Notes: generated by a model not told the origin, from the letters alone. A stretch of DNA of 64,000 bases from Odobenus rosmarus divergens (GCF_000321225.1 NW_004451423.1:37464-101463); one strand, 5' to 3'. Counted from the first letter of the stretch, positions 1 to 12,017 are shown. Translations and numbers: made by a program.

Positions 1-1090
1 ATCCAATCAACAAATGGGCAGAAGACATGAACAGACATTTTTCCAAAGAAGACATCCAAATGGCCAACAGACACATGAAAAAGTGCTCAACATTGCTTGG
101 CATCAGGGAAATCCAACTCAGAACCTCAGTGAGATACCACCTCACACCATTCAGAATGGCTAAAATGAACAAGTCAGGAAACGACAGATGTTGGCGGGGA
201 TGTGGAGAAAGGGGAACCCTCCTACACTGTTGGTGGGAATGCAAGCTGGTGCAAGCCACTCTGGAAAACAGTATGGAGGTTCCTCAAAAAGTTGAAAATA
301 GAGCTACCATAGATCCAGCAATTGCACTACTGGGTATTTACCCCAAAGATACAAATGTAGGGATCCGAAGGGGTACGTGCTCCCCGATGTTTATAGCAGC
401 AATGTCCACAATAGCCAAACTGTGGAAAGAGCCAAGATGTCCATTGACAGATAAATGGATAAAGAAGATGTGGTATATTATATATATATGCAATGGAATA
501 TTATGCAGCCATCAAAAGGAATGAGATCTTGCCATTTGCAAGGTCATGGATAGAACTGGCGGGTGTTATGCTGAGTGAAATAAGTCATTCAGAGAAAGAC
601 ATGTATCATATGACCTCACTGATATGAGGAATTCTTAATCTGAGGAAACAAACTGAGGGTTGCTGGAGTGGGGGTGGGGTGGGAGGGATGGGATGGCTGG
701 GTTATAGACATTGGGGAGGTTATGTGCTATGGTGAGCACTGTGAATTGTGCAAGACTGCTGAATCACAGATCTGTACCTCTGAAACAAATAATGCAATAC
801 ATTTTAAGGAAAAAAAAAAGAAGAAGTTAGCAGGAGGGGAAGAATGAAGGGGGGTAAATCGGAGTGGGAGATGAACCATGAGAGACAATGGACTCTGAAA
901 AACAAACTGAGGGTTCTAGAAGGGAGGGGGGATGGGGGGATGGGTTAGCCTGGTGATGGGTATTAAAGAGGGCATGTTCTGCATGGAGCACTGGGTGTTA
1001 TGCACAAACAATGAATCATGGAACACTATATCACAAACTAATGATGTGATATATGTTGATTAACATAACAATAAAAATTTAAAGAAAAAA
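1..1090 (+). mobile_element. LINE-1, 3' part of ORF2 plus 3'UTR (recent carnivoran L1)
   Basis: The first ~627 bases encode the C-terminal part of L1 ORF2p ([20 protein letters not shown], then the Cys-rich [20 protein letters not shown]). A TA-rich slip near 475-492 breaks the frame, and the expected ORF2 stop is TGA at 625-627. The 3'UTR has two modules. One, at 628-810, ends in an A-rich run. The second, from about 828, carries the usual carnivoran L1 tail (GGTGATGGGTATTAAAGAGG, then TGATTAACATAACAATAAAA). The 5' part lies outside the window. It is a dead fragment. Confidence 0.93.
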
Positions 1091-1337
1091 ATAAATGTTT
1101 ATTGAACTTAAAAAAAAGAATCTCATTTTATTTGTTTGTTTATTCATTTATTGGTTTTTCCTAATCCTTTGGGACATTTGAAATCAAACTAATACCTAAA
1201 AGGGATGTGCCACTGGCTTGAAAATTGTGTGATGTTTTACAGTGTACCTTGTCTCATGGAAATTTTCTTGAGGTTGACAGGTGACCTACTCTCAATCTAA
1301 AACTACTCCATGATTAACTTATTTTAACATTGAACTT
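1091..1337. other. Unique AT-rich spacer
   Basis: Short stretch between two L1 elements in opposite orientations. I see no gene, SINE or known repeat in it. Confidence 0.5.
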
Positions 1338-2740
1338 TTATATTTTTTTATTTAAATTCAATTACCCAACATATAGTGCATCATTAGTTTCAGATATAGT
1401 GTTCAATAACTCTTTAATTGCATATAACACTAAGTGCTCATCACATCACATGCCTTCCTTAATGCCCATCACCCAGTTGCCCCATCCCCCCACCTACCTC
1501 CCATTCTGCAACCCTCAGTTTGTTTCCCAGTCATGAGTCCCTCATGGTTTGTCTCCCTCTCTGATTTATTCCCATTCAGTTTTCCCTCCATTTCCCCATG
1601 ATCCTCTGTACTATTTCTTATATTCCACATATGAGTAAAACCATATGATAATTGTCTTTCTCTGATTGCCTTATTTCACTAAGCCTAATACCGTCCAGTT
1701 CCATCCATGTCGATGTCTACGTTTTTATCTTTGGGGTAAATACCCAGTAGTGCAATTGCTGGGTCATAGGGTAGCTCTATTTTTAACTTCTTCAGGAACC
1801 TCCATACTGTTTTCCAGAGTGGCTGTATACCAGCTTTCATTCCCACCAACAGTGTAGGAGGGTTCCCCTTTCTCCATATCCTCACCAACATTTGCTGTTT
1901 CCTGAGTTGTTAATTTTAGCAATTCTAATTGCTTTAAGGTATTATTTCACTGTGGTTTTGATTTGTATTTTCCTGAGGATGAGTGATGTAGAGCATTTTT
2001 TCATGTGTCTGTTGGTCATTTGTATGTCTTCATTGTCTGTTCATGTCTTCTGCCCATTTCTTGACTGGATCATTTGTTTTTTGGGTGTTGGGTTTGATAA
2101 GTTCTTTATAGATCTTGGATACCAGCCCTTTATCTGATATGTCATTTGCAAATATCTTATCCCATTCCATACATTGCCTTTTAGTTTTGTTGACTGTTTC
2201 CTTTGCTGTGCAGAAGCTTTAAATATTGATGAAGGCCCAATAGTTCATTGTTGCTTTTATTTCCCTTACCTTTAGAGATGTGTATTGCAAGAAATTCCTG
2301 TGGCCAAGGTTGAAGAGGTTGCTGCCTTTGTTCTTTTCCAGGATTTTGATGGATTCCTAAATCACATTTAGGTCTTTCATCCATTTTGAGCTTATCTTTG
2401 TGTATGGTGTAAGACAATGGTCCAGTTTCATTCTTCTGCATATCTGTCCAAATTTCCCAGCACCATTTATTAAAGAGACTGTACTTTTTCCATTGAATAT
2501 TTTTTCCTACTTTGTTGAAGATTAGTTAACCATAGAGTTGAGGGTCCATTTCTGGGTTCTCAATTCTGTTCCATTGATCTAAGTGTCTGTTTTTGTGCCA
2601 GTACCATGCTGTCTTGATGATCACAGCTTTGTAATATAGCTTCAAGTCAGGCATTGTGATGCCCCCAGCTTTGGTTTTCTTTTTCAATATTCCTCTGGCT
2701 ACTTGAGGTCTTTTTTGATTTCATACAAATTTTAGGTTTG

Positions 2741-2917
2741 GGGTGTCTGGGTGGCTCAGACAGTTAAGCAAATGCCTTTGGCTCATGATTCTCTTGTCCC
2801 AGGATCATGTCCCACACAAGGGTCTCTGCTCAGTGGGGAGTCTGCTTCTCTCTCTGACCTTCCTCCCTCTCATGTTCTCTCTCTCTCTCTCTCAAATAAG
2901 TAAATAAAATCTTTTTT
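2741..2917 (+). mobile_element. Can-SINE inside L1
   Basis: tRNA-Lys-derived head (GGGTGTCTGGGTGGCTCAG), CT-rich middle with (CT)n at 2879-2893 and an AAATAAGTAAATAAAATCTT tail. The imperfect target duplication AAATTTTAGG / AAAAATTAGG lies within the L1 ORF2 sequence. Confidence 0.93.
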
Positions 2918-3770
2918 AAAAATTAGGATTGTTTGTTCCAACTCTGTGAAAACTGTCGATGGTATTTTGATAGGGATTTCATTGAACATATAGATTGTTC
3001 TGGGTAGCATAGACATTTTAACAATATTTATTCTTCCAATCCATGAACATGGAATGTTTTTCCATCTCTTTGTGTCTTCCTCAATTTCTTTCATAAGTGT
3101 TCTGTAGTTTTTAGAGTACAGATCCTTTACCTCCTTGGTAGGTTTATTCCTTGGTATCTTATGAGATGTGGTGCAATTGTAAATGGAATGGATTCCTTAA
3201 TTTCTCTTTATTCAGTCACTTGTTAGTGTATAGAAAAGCAACTGATTTCTGTGCATTGATTTTGTATCCTGCCATATTGCTGAATTGCTGTATGAATTCT
3301 GGGGTGGAGTCTTATGGGTTTTCCACATAAAGTATCATGTCATCTGCGAAGAGTTTGACTTTTTCTTTGCCAATTTGAATGCCTTTTATTTCTTTTTGTT
3401 GTCGATTGCTGAGGCTAGGACTTCTAGTACTATGTTGAACAACAGTGGTGAGAGTGGGCATCCCTGTCGTCTTCCTGACCTTAGTGGAAAAGCTCTCAGT
3501 TTTTTCCCACTGAGAATTATATTTGTTGTGGGCTTTTTATAGATGATTTTGATGATAATGAGGTATATTCCCTCTATCCCTACACTTTGAAGAGTTTTAA
3601 GGAAGAAAGGATGTTGTATTTTGTCAAATGCTTTTTCTGCATCAGTTGAGAGGATCATATGGTTCTTGTCTTTTCTTTTATTAATGTGCTCTATCACATT
3701 GATTGATTTGCAAATGTTGAACCATCCTTGCATCCCAGTAATAAATCCCACTTGGTCTTGGTGAATAATC

Positions 3771-3973
3771 CTTTTATTTTTTTTAAGATTTTATTTATTT
3801 GAGAGAGACAACATGAGAGAGAGCGAGCCTAAGCAGGGGAGATGGGCAGAGGGAGAGGGAGAAGAGAGTCCCTGCTGAGCAGGGAACCTGATGCAGAGCT
3901 CGATCCCAGGACCCTGGGATAATGACATGAGCCAAAGGCAGATGCTTAACTGACTGAGCCACTCAGGTGCCCC
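3771..3973 (-). mobile_element. Can-SINE inside L1 (minus strand)
   Basis: Poly(T) and AAGATTTTATTTATTTGAGA at the left and GAGCCACTCAGGTGCCCC at the right mark a minus-strand Can-SINE. The target duplication GTGAATAATC is at 3761-3770 and 3974-3983. Confidence 0.95.
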
Positions 3974-4689
3974 GTGAATAATCTTGTTAATGTATTGTTG
4001 GATCCTATTGGCTAGTATCATGGTGAGTATTTTGGCATCCATGTTCATCAGGGATATTGGTCTATAATTCTCCTTTTTGATAGGGTCTTTGTCTGGTTTT
4101 TGGACAGGGTAATGCTGGCCTCATAGAAGTAGTTTGGAAGTTTTCCTTCCATTTCTATTTTTTGGAACAGCTTCAGTAGAATAGGTATGATTGATCTTCT
4201 GCTTAGTCCCCTACTATTAATGTATTATTATCAATGTGTTTCTTTACTTTGGTTATTAATTAGCTTATATAATTGGCTGCTCCCATGTTGAGGGCACAAA
4301 TTTTTATAATTGTTAGATCTTCTTGTTGGATAGACACTTTAAGTATGATATAGTGTCCCTCTTCATATCTTACTACAGACTTTGGTTTAAAATCTAATTT
4401 GTCTGATATGAGGATTGCTACCCCAGCTTTCTTTTGAGATCCATTAGCATAGTAAACAGTCCTCCACCCCCCCATTTTCAGTCTGGAAGTGCCTTCAGGT
4501 CTAAAATGAGTCTCTTGTAGACAGCATATGGATGGGTCTTGCTTTTTTATCCAAATCTGATACCCTGTGTCTTTCGATTAGGGCATTTAGCCCATTTACA
4601 TTCAGGGTAACTTGAAATACATGAATTTAATGTCATTGTATTGCCTGTAAAGTCCTTGTTTCTGTAGATTGTTTCTTTTCTTTCTGGTC

Positions 4690-5573
4690 TATGTGACTCT
4701 TAGGGTCTCTCTTCACTTACAGGATCCCCTTTAATATTTCTTGCAGGGCTGGTTTGGTGGTCACATATTCTTTCAGTTTCTGTCTGTCCTGGAAGCTCTT
4801 TATCTCTCAATACATTCTGAATAAAGTATTCTTGGCTGCATGTTCCTCTCATTTACTACCCTGAATATATCATGCCAGCCCTTTCTGACCTGCCAGGTCT
4901 TTGTGGATAGGTCTGATGTCAGGCTAATGTTCCTACTTCTGTAGGTTAGGAACCTCTTGTCTTGAGCTGCTTTCAGGATTTTCTCTCTATCTCTGAAATT
5001 TGCAAGCTTCACTATTATATGTCAGGGTGTTGATTTATTTTTATTTATTTTGGGAGGGCTTCTCTCTACCTCTTGGACATTTATGCCTGTTTCCTTCCCC
5101 AGATTAGGCAAATTCTCAGCTATGATTTGCTCCAGTATACCTTCTCCCCCCCTTCACCCTTAGCCACCTCAGTAATTCTGATGTGGTTCATTTTATGGCA
5201 TCACTGATTTCTCAAAACCTCTCCTCATGGGCTATTAGTTGTTTTTCTCTCTTTTCCTCAACTTCCTTCCTTTCCATCAACTTGTCTTCTATGTCACTTA
5301 CTCTCTCTTCTGCCTCATTTATCTTAGCTGTTAGAGCATCCAATTTAGACTGCATCTCAGAGCATTTTTAATTTCGGCCTGATTAAATCTCATTTCTGTA
5401 CTATGAGATCTCTAGTGTCTTTTATGCTTTTTTTCAAGCCCAGCTATTAACTTTATATTTGTTATCCTGAATTCCATCTCTGACATCTTACTTACATCCA
5501 TATTGATTAGATCTGTGTCAGAGAGTATTACCTCTGGTTCTTTCTTTTGTTGTAAGTTCCTCCTTCTAGTCAT
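4690..5573 (-). pseudogene. L1 ORF1 remnant (RNA-binding chaperone protein)
   Basis: ORF1p is the trimeric, RNA-binding chaperone of the L1 particle. From the ATG at 5573-5571 the frame reads MTRRRNLQQKKEPEV, then MDVSKMSEMEFRITNIK at the start of the coiled-coil region. Between 5012 and 4800 the C-terminal domain is readable (ILKAAQDKRFLTYRS, then TWQVRKGWHDIFRVVNERN, MQPRILY). Frameshifts and stops separate the pieces, so no full ORF1p could be made. The start was chosen because MTRRRN-type N-termini follow directly after the 5'UTR. Confidence 0.8.
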
Positions 5574-7212
5574 TTTGCCCAGAGAAGAATGGATGAACGA
5601 GTGAACAGAATCAAAAATATCAACCATGGCCCAAGGAAAATGCACAATAGACAAATCCGAAAAGGTAAGAATCCAAAACAGAAAAGAAAATGAAAAAGGA
5701 AAATGAAAGGAAAAAGAAAAAAAAAAGGTGGGGAGGAAGAATATAATCTCACAGGGTGGACAAAACAGGGTGATCCACTTGGTCTTGAGTGTGTTTTGGT
5801 CTGTGTGTTAGAAGACACTAAATCCTAAAATTGTAAAGAAAGCAAAACTTATATATATATACAAAAATAAAATTGAATAGAGTGAAAAGAAGCCAAAAAT
5901 GAAGAATCTATCTCTAAAACATAAATGTAAAAAATGAAAGTTTAAAAAAGACTTAAAAACAATGAGTTGATAAAATAAGAAACTAGTTGAAAAGGAAAAG
6001 AAGAAAAAGAAGAAATGGAAAATTTTAAACTGAAAGATAAACAAATCATGAGAAAAAACCCTCAAATTCTATATACTTTTTTCCCCTAGCACTCAAGTTT
6101 TACAGTCTTGTGGGGTCTGTAAACTTGCTGTGCACCTGTTCTTCCAGTTGGTCTTCTGGGTGAGGGGTCTGCTGCACTGCTTCTCAGGTGTCTTTGCCTG
6201 GGCGGAGTTGCACTGCCCCTTGCCAGGGGGCCAGGCTCAATGTATGCTGGTCCTCTGTGTGGCTTTTGTTCCATGAATGCTTTCTAGCCTCTTTAGAGGA
6301 TCAAAATAAAAATGGCCATGCCCTGATCTCCAGCTCCAGAGCCAAAAGATCATAGTCCCCTCTCTTCAGTAAACCCTTGGGAGAAATTGTCTTCACTTTT
6401 GTGTGTGCCAAACTCTGCAGACCCCTGTGGTGTGCGCCCACACCGATCCTTCCAGGGGAAGTCAGAATGTCCTGCATTACTGCATTTTGTAGGGCCCTGG
6501 AACTGAGAGTGGTCGCCCGATCTGGATCTTCAAGGGGAAGGTGGAGGGTCGCTGGATACTGTCCTTTACATGGCCCCCATCCTGAGAGCTGTTGCCCGGT
6601 TGTGTGCACACCCACTTCACTCTTCCTGGGGGATGGTGGAGGGTCCCCTAATTCCAGTCCTCTGCAGGGTTCCCAGGCAGAGAGTGGTCACCTGGGTCAC
6701 TTGATTGGCCCCAGCTCACAGTTTATGGTTAACCGAGCTAAGATCCCCCTCCTGGGCTTGCTGACCATAATCAGTTTCCCCACTCCACTGCTTGGGAACT
6801 CTACCAGCTCAGGCATCCTTGTTAATTCTGTGACTCCAGGGATCCTGAGACCACACTGTCCCTCCTAGAATTCTGCCTGTTTCACCCCCTAAGCCCCTTT
6901 CAGACAGGGATGTCTCTCACTGGAGCAGATTTCTAAGGGTTCCAGTATTGCCCTCCAGGGCTATATCATTTTCCAGTAGCCAGCTTACAGAGGCACCCTG
7001 CCCTGCAGCATTTATCTTCCAATATCTCTCCTCAGATTCACTTCTCCACACTTCCTACCTTGTAAAAAGTGGTAGCTTTTCTACTTGTAGAGTTCCAGAT
7101 ATTCTTTTCTTACCTCTCAGGTTGAATTCATGGTGTTCAGAATGATTTGATAGTTATCTAGCTAAATTCAAGAGTCAGATGAAATGAGGTCCCTACTCTT
7201 CTGCCATCTTTA
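5574..7212 (-). promoter_or_regulatory. L1 5'UTR, long type (internal promoter region)
   Basis: About 1.6 kb upstream of the ORF1 start, with a GC-richer distal half (6080-6950) and an A/purine-rich proximal part (5640-6060). L1 5'UTRs hold the internal RNA polymerase II promoter of the element. It starts at 7212 with AAGATGGCAGAAGAGTAGGG. It differs clearly from the ~0.9 kb 5'UTR of the L1 at 41753. Open frames in it (such as 6377-6868 +) have no recognisable protein features. Confidence 0.7.
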
Positions 7213-9093
7213 CATGGATTATTTTTATAAATACAGTATAGTACTGTAAATGTATTTCCTTCCTTATGATTTTCTTAATAACATTTTTTCTAGCATATTT
7301 TGTTTTAAGGATACAGCATATAATACATATAACATACAAAATATGTGTTAATCAACTCTTTATGTTATTGGTAATGCTTCCACTCAACAGCAAGTTATTA
7401 GTAGTTAAATTTGGGAGGAATCAGAAGTTATACTCAGATCCTTGACATTGTTTAATGATCAAATGTATGTGGGGATAGAGTGTCAAAAAATATGTGTGCA
7501 CCCAAAGGGACAAGGTCAGAATATATATTCATGTATATTTGACAAATTCATATATATGACACAAATTAGGCCAAACAGATCCTTTCTCTCTGGATTTGAA
7601 TCTTGAGAGTGAAGTAACACAAAGGTCAAAAGTGGTTGGTGTTCATTAATTTCAGCAGTGGTTTGTTGGTGAGGATGCCCATTAGATCCAACTCTCTAAA
7701 TCTCTAGAGTTGTCTCAGTGCTTTTACTTTTCATGTTTATATCACAATTAAGAATTTTAATTAATACAACTGTTGGTTGGTTCATGTACACAAGATCATG
7801 AGGTGGGAGTACACACTTTTTATTACCAGTATTCCATTCAAACTGTAACTTCTCTGTTCTCATATTAAAGCATTATTCTGATGTCTCTACAATCCAATCA
7901 TGTTCTCTTTTATTCCACCTTGTCTGTGACATTTTAAAAACTTCTGATCACCACTTATTATTCTTTAAAAATATTGGTTCTCACATGTTTCCTTCTGTAT
8001 CACAATGCCTGCCGCCATGCTTGATGAATTCTATATTTATATGTGCATTAAATACCATTTTTATGCCACTTCAGCCACTCATTCCCATATCATGAATCTT
8101 GCCATTATTCATAACCATTTTATTTCTGAAGTATCGAATTTGAATAACCTACTTTCTAATGAGTTCTTTTAATTCCTGTTATCTTTCTCTCCTCCCTACT
8201 ACATATGGTCTATGACCTCACTAAATACGTCAGTCCCTGGTACTTCATTTTCTCCCATTTTATTAGCCCCTAATGAATTTATTTCCTTTTCTAGCCAATG
8301 TGTTCCACCATGACTCACCATTTTATTTTCTTACTATCATCCTTAATTATCCTGACAACTTGTTCTGCTTTTGCATTTGTCCTTCAAAATTTCTATCCCT
8401 GGATTAATTGAACCTTCTGCCATGTTCACTTTTACATGTGAATAATTGAAAATTGAAAGAAATCTCTGTGGATTAGTACCCAAATTATTTGATTCAATCT
8501 CACATTTATCATTACCTTTGATCACTGTACTTGTCTTTGAACTATTCCAATTGCATTTCCCTTTTCTCCACAATTTAAATCTCCTCCCACACCTTACTCC
8601 CAGTGCAAGAGCATTATTTTTTTAGCCTTCCTCTCTCTTTATCTTTAGCCTACATGTAAGCACAGTGTGTCTTCCATTACAAAGAGACCCTCTGTGTATA
8701 TATCTTTCATCCACTTCTTGCTACAACCATCTGTCTCTTCTCCACTTACATAAACTTTTCTTATTCTTTTATGCTCTTTTTTCTCCAAAGCAAAAAAAAG
8801 TAATCACATACTTTTGCTCAAAATGCATAAAATCTGAGGTAACATCCTTCAGTCACAGATCATATTTATTTTTGTTTGTGTGCTATTTTACTCTCAGGAA
8901 CCAGTTAAAATCATTTTATCATCTCTGCTTTTTTTTTGGCTTATTTAACTTAGTGTGTATGATACTGATTTATTACAGGACAGTTGTTCTCAGTCAAGAA
9001 TAATAAATCAGAACTTCTGATGGTAATTTCCAAATATGTATGTTTTTAAAATGTAACCCAGACAATACTGATATGCATCCTTATTTAAGAGAG
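7213..9093. other. Unique AT-rich DNA
   Basis: No Can-SINE, recent L1 or gene is recognisable. Text near 7900-8560 looks like degraded repeat but cannot be assigned. Open frames such as 8343-8573 (-) and 8665-9003 (+) have no recognisable domain and cross ordinary AT-rich sequence. Confidence 0.5.
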
Positions 9094-9103
9094 AAAAACT
9101 GTT

Positions 9104-9310
9104 GGGGCACCTGGGTGGCTCAATTGGTTAAGCATCTGCATTCAGCTCAGGTCATGATCCCAGGGTCCTGGGATGAAGCCCAGCATCAGGCTCCATGCTC
9201 AGCGGTTCCCTGCTTCTCCTTCTCCCTCTGCTGCTCCCCCTGCTTGGGCTCTCTCTATATATATTCCTCTCTCAAATAAACAAATAAAATATTTTAAAAA
9301 ATAAAAAAAG
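9104..9310 (+). mobile_element. Can-SINE
   Basis: GGGGCACCTGGGTGGCTCAA head, CT-rich body and AAATAAACAAATAAAATATT tail, flanked by an exact 10-bp target duplication AAAAACTGTT at 9094-9103 and 9311-9320. Confidence 0.96.
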
Positions 9311-9320
9311 AAAAACTGTT

Positions 9321-9534
9321 TTAGATACTCTAAACATAAAGAGTAGGGAGTTTTAAAAGTTACTAACAATTTTACAAGAAAACAGAAAATTAAATAACTT
9401 TTTATTATAATAGATCAAACAAGGGAAAGGGTAAAGAATTTCAGTTATGGTTTCCTATACACGGTTGGAAGTATCTGAGATGTTGGGACAGTACCTTGTA
9501 TCTTGGTATCACCCACTCACTTAGAGATAGGTGA
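9321..9534. other. Unique DNA
   Basis: Short AT-rich sequence with no recognisable feature. Confidence 0.45.
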
Positions 9535-9750
9535 AGGTAGCATGGGCTTTGGGTTCAGACAGACCTTGAACACATCCTACTCTAGCTATTAAGCTTTGAG
9601 AATTACTTAACCATCCTGAGTCTCAGTTTTCTCATTTGTAAGTTGAAATAGTAATAGTACCTACTTCATTTAGCTGTGGTAGAAATTAAATGAGCTGATG
9701 TATACAAAGAATTTAGTAAAGTCCCTGGCACATTGTAATTGCTCAGAAAA
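9535..9750 (+). mobile_element. MIR (ancient tRNA-derived SINE)
   Basis: Ordered MIR motifs can be read: GCATGGGCTTTGGGTTCAGA, TGAGTCTCAGTTTTCTCATT, AATAGTAATAGTACCTACTT, AAATTAAATGAGCTGATGTA and CCCTGGCACATTGTAATTGC. The match runs along the core and the 3' L2-like tail. It is an old, mammal-wide repeat. Confidence 0.85.
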
Positions 9751-10008
9751 AAAGAGGTAACTACTTATTGTCTTGCTCATAGTACACATACTAGGCACTT
9801 GAAGTGCTCATGTTTACACTTAGAAAAATAATTACTACCATTTGTATAGCACTTTTACAGTTTACTGTTTAAAGTTATTACAATTAATTCTTACAAAAGT
9901 CTGTAAGTTAAGCACATTATATATATATGTTATATATATATATATATATATAAACAGGTTAGAAAAATTAACCTCAAATGGGCAATTGAGCTTAAAATGG
10001 GAAACCTG
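9751..10008. other. Spacer with (TA)n microsatellite and possible degraded MIR/L2
   Basis: Contains a (TA)n-rich tract at 9918-9952. The sequence at 9811-9915 is weakly similar to the antisense of MIR/L2-type repeats (pattern of CATTTAATCCTCACAAAA), but too decayed for a firm call. Confidence 0.4.
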
Positions 10009-10223
10009 ATTTGTCTCCCCCTCCGATTTTCCCCCTTCAGGCTACTAGAAGGGAGGGGGGTGGGGGATGGTTTAGCCTGGTGATGGGTATTAAAGAGGGC
10101 ACGTTCTGTGTGGAGCACTGGGTGTTATAAACAAACAATGAATCATGGATCACTACATCAAAAACTAATGATGTAATGTATGGTGATTAACATAACATAA
10201 TAAAATTAAATTAAAAAAAAAAA
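10009..10223 (+). mobile_element. Very short L1 3' end with 5' inversion (twin priming)
   Basis: The 3' part (10043-10223) is the carnivoran L1 3'UTR on the plus strand ending in poly(A). The first ~30 bases (10011-10040, CTCCCCCTCCGATTTTCCCC) are the reverse complement of the L1 3'UTR segment that normally lies just upstream. A 10-bp target duplication GGGAAACCTG flanks the whole unit at 9999-10008 and 10224-10233. Confidence 0.9.
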
Positions 10224-10233
10224 GGGAAACCTG

Positions 10234-11795
10234 TACATGAGAGAACATAATGTGTTCAGGGGACTTCTATATATAGGAGGGAAGAATGCAAAAAGGTTAG
10301 GCTTGAAAAGTAGTCTCTTGAAACTATAATTCATATTGTGATTTACAACTATGGTTAGTGCTGATATATATTTACACAATCATTTTGTTTTAAAGTTGCC
10401 TCCAAAACCATAACCAGACTAGACAAAATCACACTAAATGTTATCAAACTAATCTAAATTCTTAGATTTATTTCTGAGACGCATACATATTTGTGGGACT
10501 TCCTCATAATATTGTCTGGCTAATGACACAGTAATAGCACATCTATTAATAGAATCAATGTCATGATATACGGAGAAGATTGATAAATGAGCATCTCACC
10601 TACATCTTGCTATTTATATAGACTATTGAAATCAAACTCTATTTGATCCTGTGTCTTTCCAAAAAACCCCACATTTTAGTTCAGTTGATCATCCTGGGTT
10701 TTGCTGATTATTATTTTTTTTTCTTTTTAAGCAATAGGTGTTTGTTTCTTTCTACCCAGCTGAGATACGATTACTACAGAAGAGCTGCTGGACACTGTGC
10801 TTCTACAGGCTTCATATTTTCTTCTTCTCCCTTGGATTTTATCCAAAGCCAATTTTGTTTGATCTGCCTGCTGCTGCTCTAGAAGTGACATCTGTTCAAA
10901 TTTATGCTCTTTATCATGGCTGACATGTTGTTTGTGTGTCTGTTTACCTCAAGCCTAGTCCCAACTGCCTTTTGCTGATAATTTGTGATTTCTTCCTTCA
11001 GTCTATTACAGGTTGGTAGGCATTGTGTTTGTTTATGCAAACTGACTCATATCCCTTATTTTTTGTCCCTTATATCACCTGATATTATGCTTTAAAGAAA
11101 GTTGGAACTTATATGACAGGGAAAGTACAGATTAGTGAATTGAATGGAAACCAAAATAATTCTCCTGCTTGCTCACCTTTAGGTAACCACCGAAGTATGT
11201 TCTAGTAATACGCAACCCAACAACTATGAAACCCAGAAAACATATCAAAGAACTTACTACATACTACCTTTTCAACGTGTATGAAGAGAAATATATAGGA
11301 AAGGATGCTCAGTTCCAATACATTTTTAAAGGAAGACCCCTGGCAAAGTTTAAGTGTCCGGAGAATAAAAATATATCCCCATAGTGAATATGTGAAACTA
11401 ATTTTAGTCACAAAATTCACTACAATTAGATCTAAGCTAGTTAATTTTAAGGGAACCTTTTAAAATTGAATCTGAAAATAAAGATACTACTAGACATCAT
11501 TATCTTCTGTATATTGCAGTAGTGAAAAGAGATTAAGACAATATAAGATGCAGCAGCAGAAAGGCAAATTATTCAAATTTTGCAAGTTGAATTAATTTTG
11601 AATACTGAAATTAGGAATATCAAAGAATGAATCATGAATTAGTAAGATCACATGTAAGATCAATTAATAGTTATTAGAACAGAAACACATGAGAAAAAGC
11701 ACAATTAAAATAGATTAAATGCATATAGCAGAAGGTGTACATCTAACTAATAAATAGTAGCACAGCCAGGCAGACCAGTGAAGAATAGTATGGAT
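10234..11795. other. Unique DNA
   Basis: No recognisable repeat or gene. The part at 10740-11000 is less AT-rich than its surroundings, but its open frames (10643-10882, 10738-10923) show no known domain and no splice-site context that I can support. Confidence 0.45.
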
Positions 11796-11808
11796 GAAAA
11801 ACTGGCAT

Positions 11809-12004
11809 GGGGCACCTGGGTGGCTCAGTCATTATGCATCTGCCTTCAGCTCAAGTCATGATCCCAGGGTCCTGGGATCGAGCCCTGCATCGGGCTCCCT
11901 GCTTATCAGGAAACCTGCTTTTCCCTCTCCCACTCCCCCTGCTTGTGTTCCTTCTCTCGCTGTGTCTCTCTCTGTCAAAATAAAATAAAATCTTAAAAAA
12001 AAAA
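11809..12004 (+). mobile_element. Can-SINE, young arctoid type
   Basis: Carries the CCCACTCCCCCTGCTTGTGT / GCTGTGTCTCTCTCTGTC body and the CAGTCATTATGC head that lacks the GG of GGTTAAGC. A 13-bp target duplication GAAAAACTGGCAT is exact at 11796-11808 and 12005-12017, indicating a relatively recent insertion. Confidence 0.97.
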
Positions 12005-12017
12005 GAAAAACTGGCAT

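Larger units (their letters stand above)
1338..7212 (-). mobile_element. Long LINE-1 with 5'UTR, ORF1 and ORF2; internal ORF2 deletion; two SINE insertions
   Basis: Reading on the minus strand, the element begins at 7212 with the L1 5' end (AAGATGGCAGAAGAGTAGGG). It then has a ~1.6 kb 5'UTR (7212-5574), ORF1 (from the ATG at 5573), an ORF2 endonuclease remnant (4475-4210), reverse transcriptase and C-terminal regions (4195-1850) and a 3'UTR ending near 1338. The RT motif [12 protein letters not shown] is readable around 3300-3370, and [17 protein letters not shown] near 3390-3480. About 0.9-1 kb between the endonuclease and the RT is missing near 4196. Can-SINEs sit at 2741-2917 and 3771-3973. 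Stops and frameshifts make it non-autonomous. Confidence 0.92.

Noticed and set aside
6377..6868. A 163-codon plus-strand frame in GC-richer DNA
   Set aside because: It lies antisense within the L1 5'UTR, with no recognisable domain or codon pattern.
8060..9000. Candidate exons in the 8.3-9.0 kb frames
   Set aside because: AT-rich, no recognisable protein similarity, no convincing splice-site pairs; more likely decayed repeat or unique spacer.
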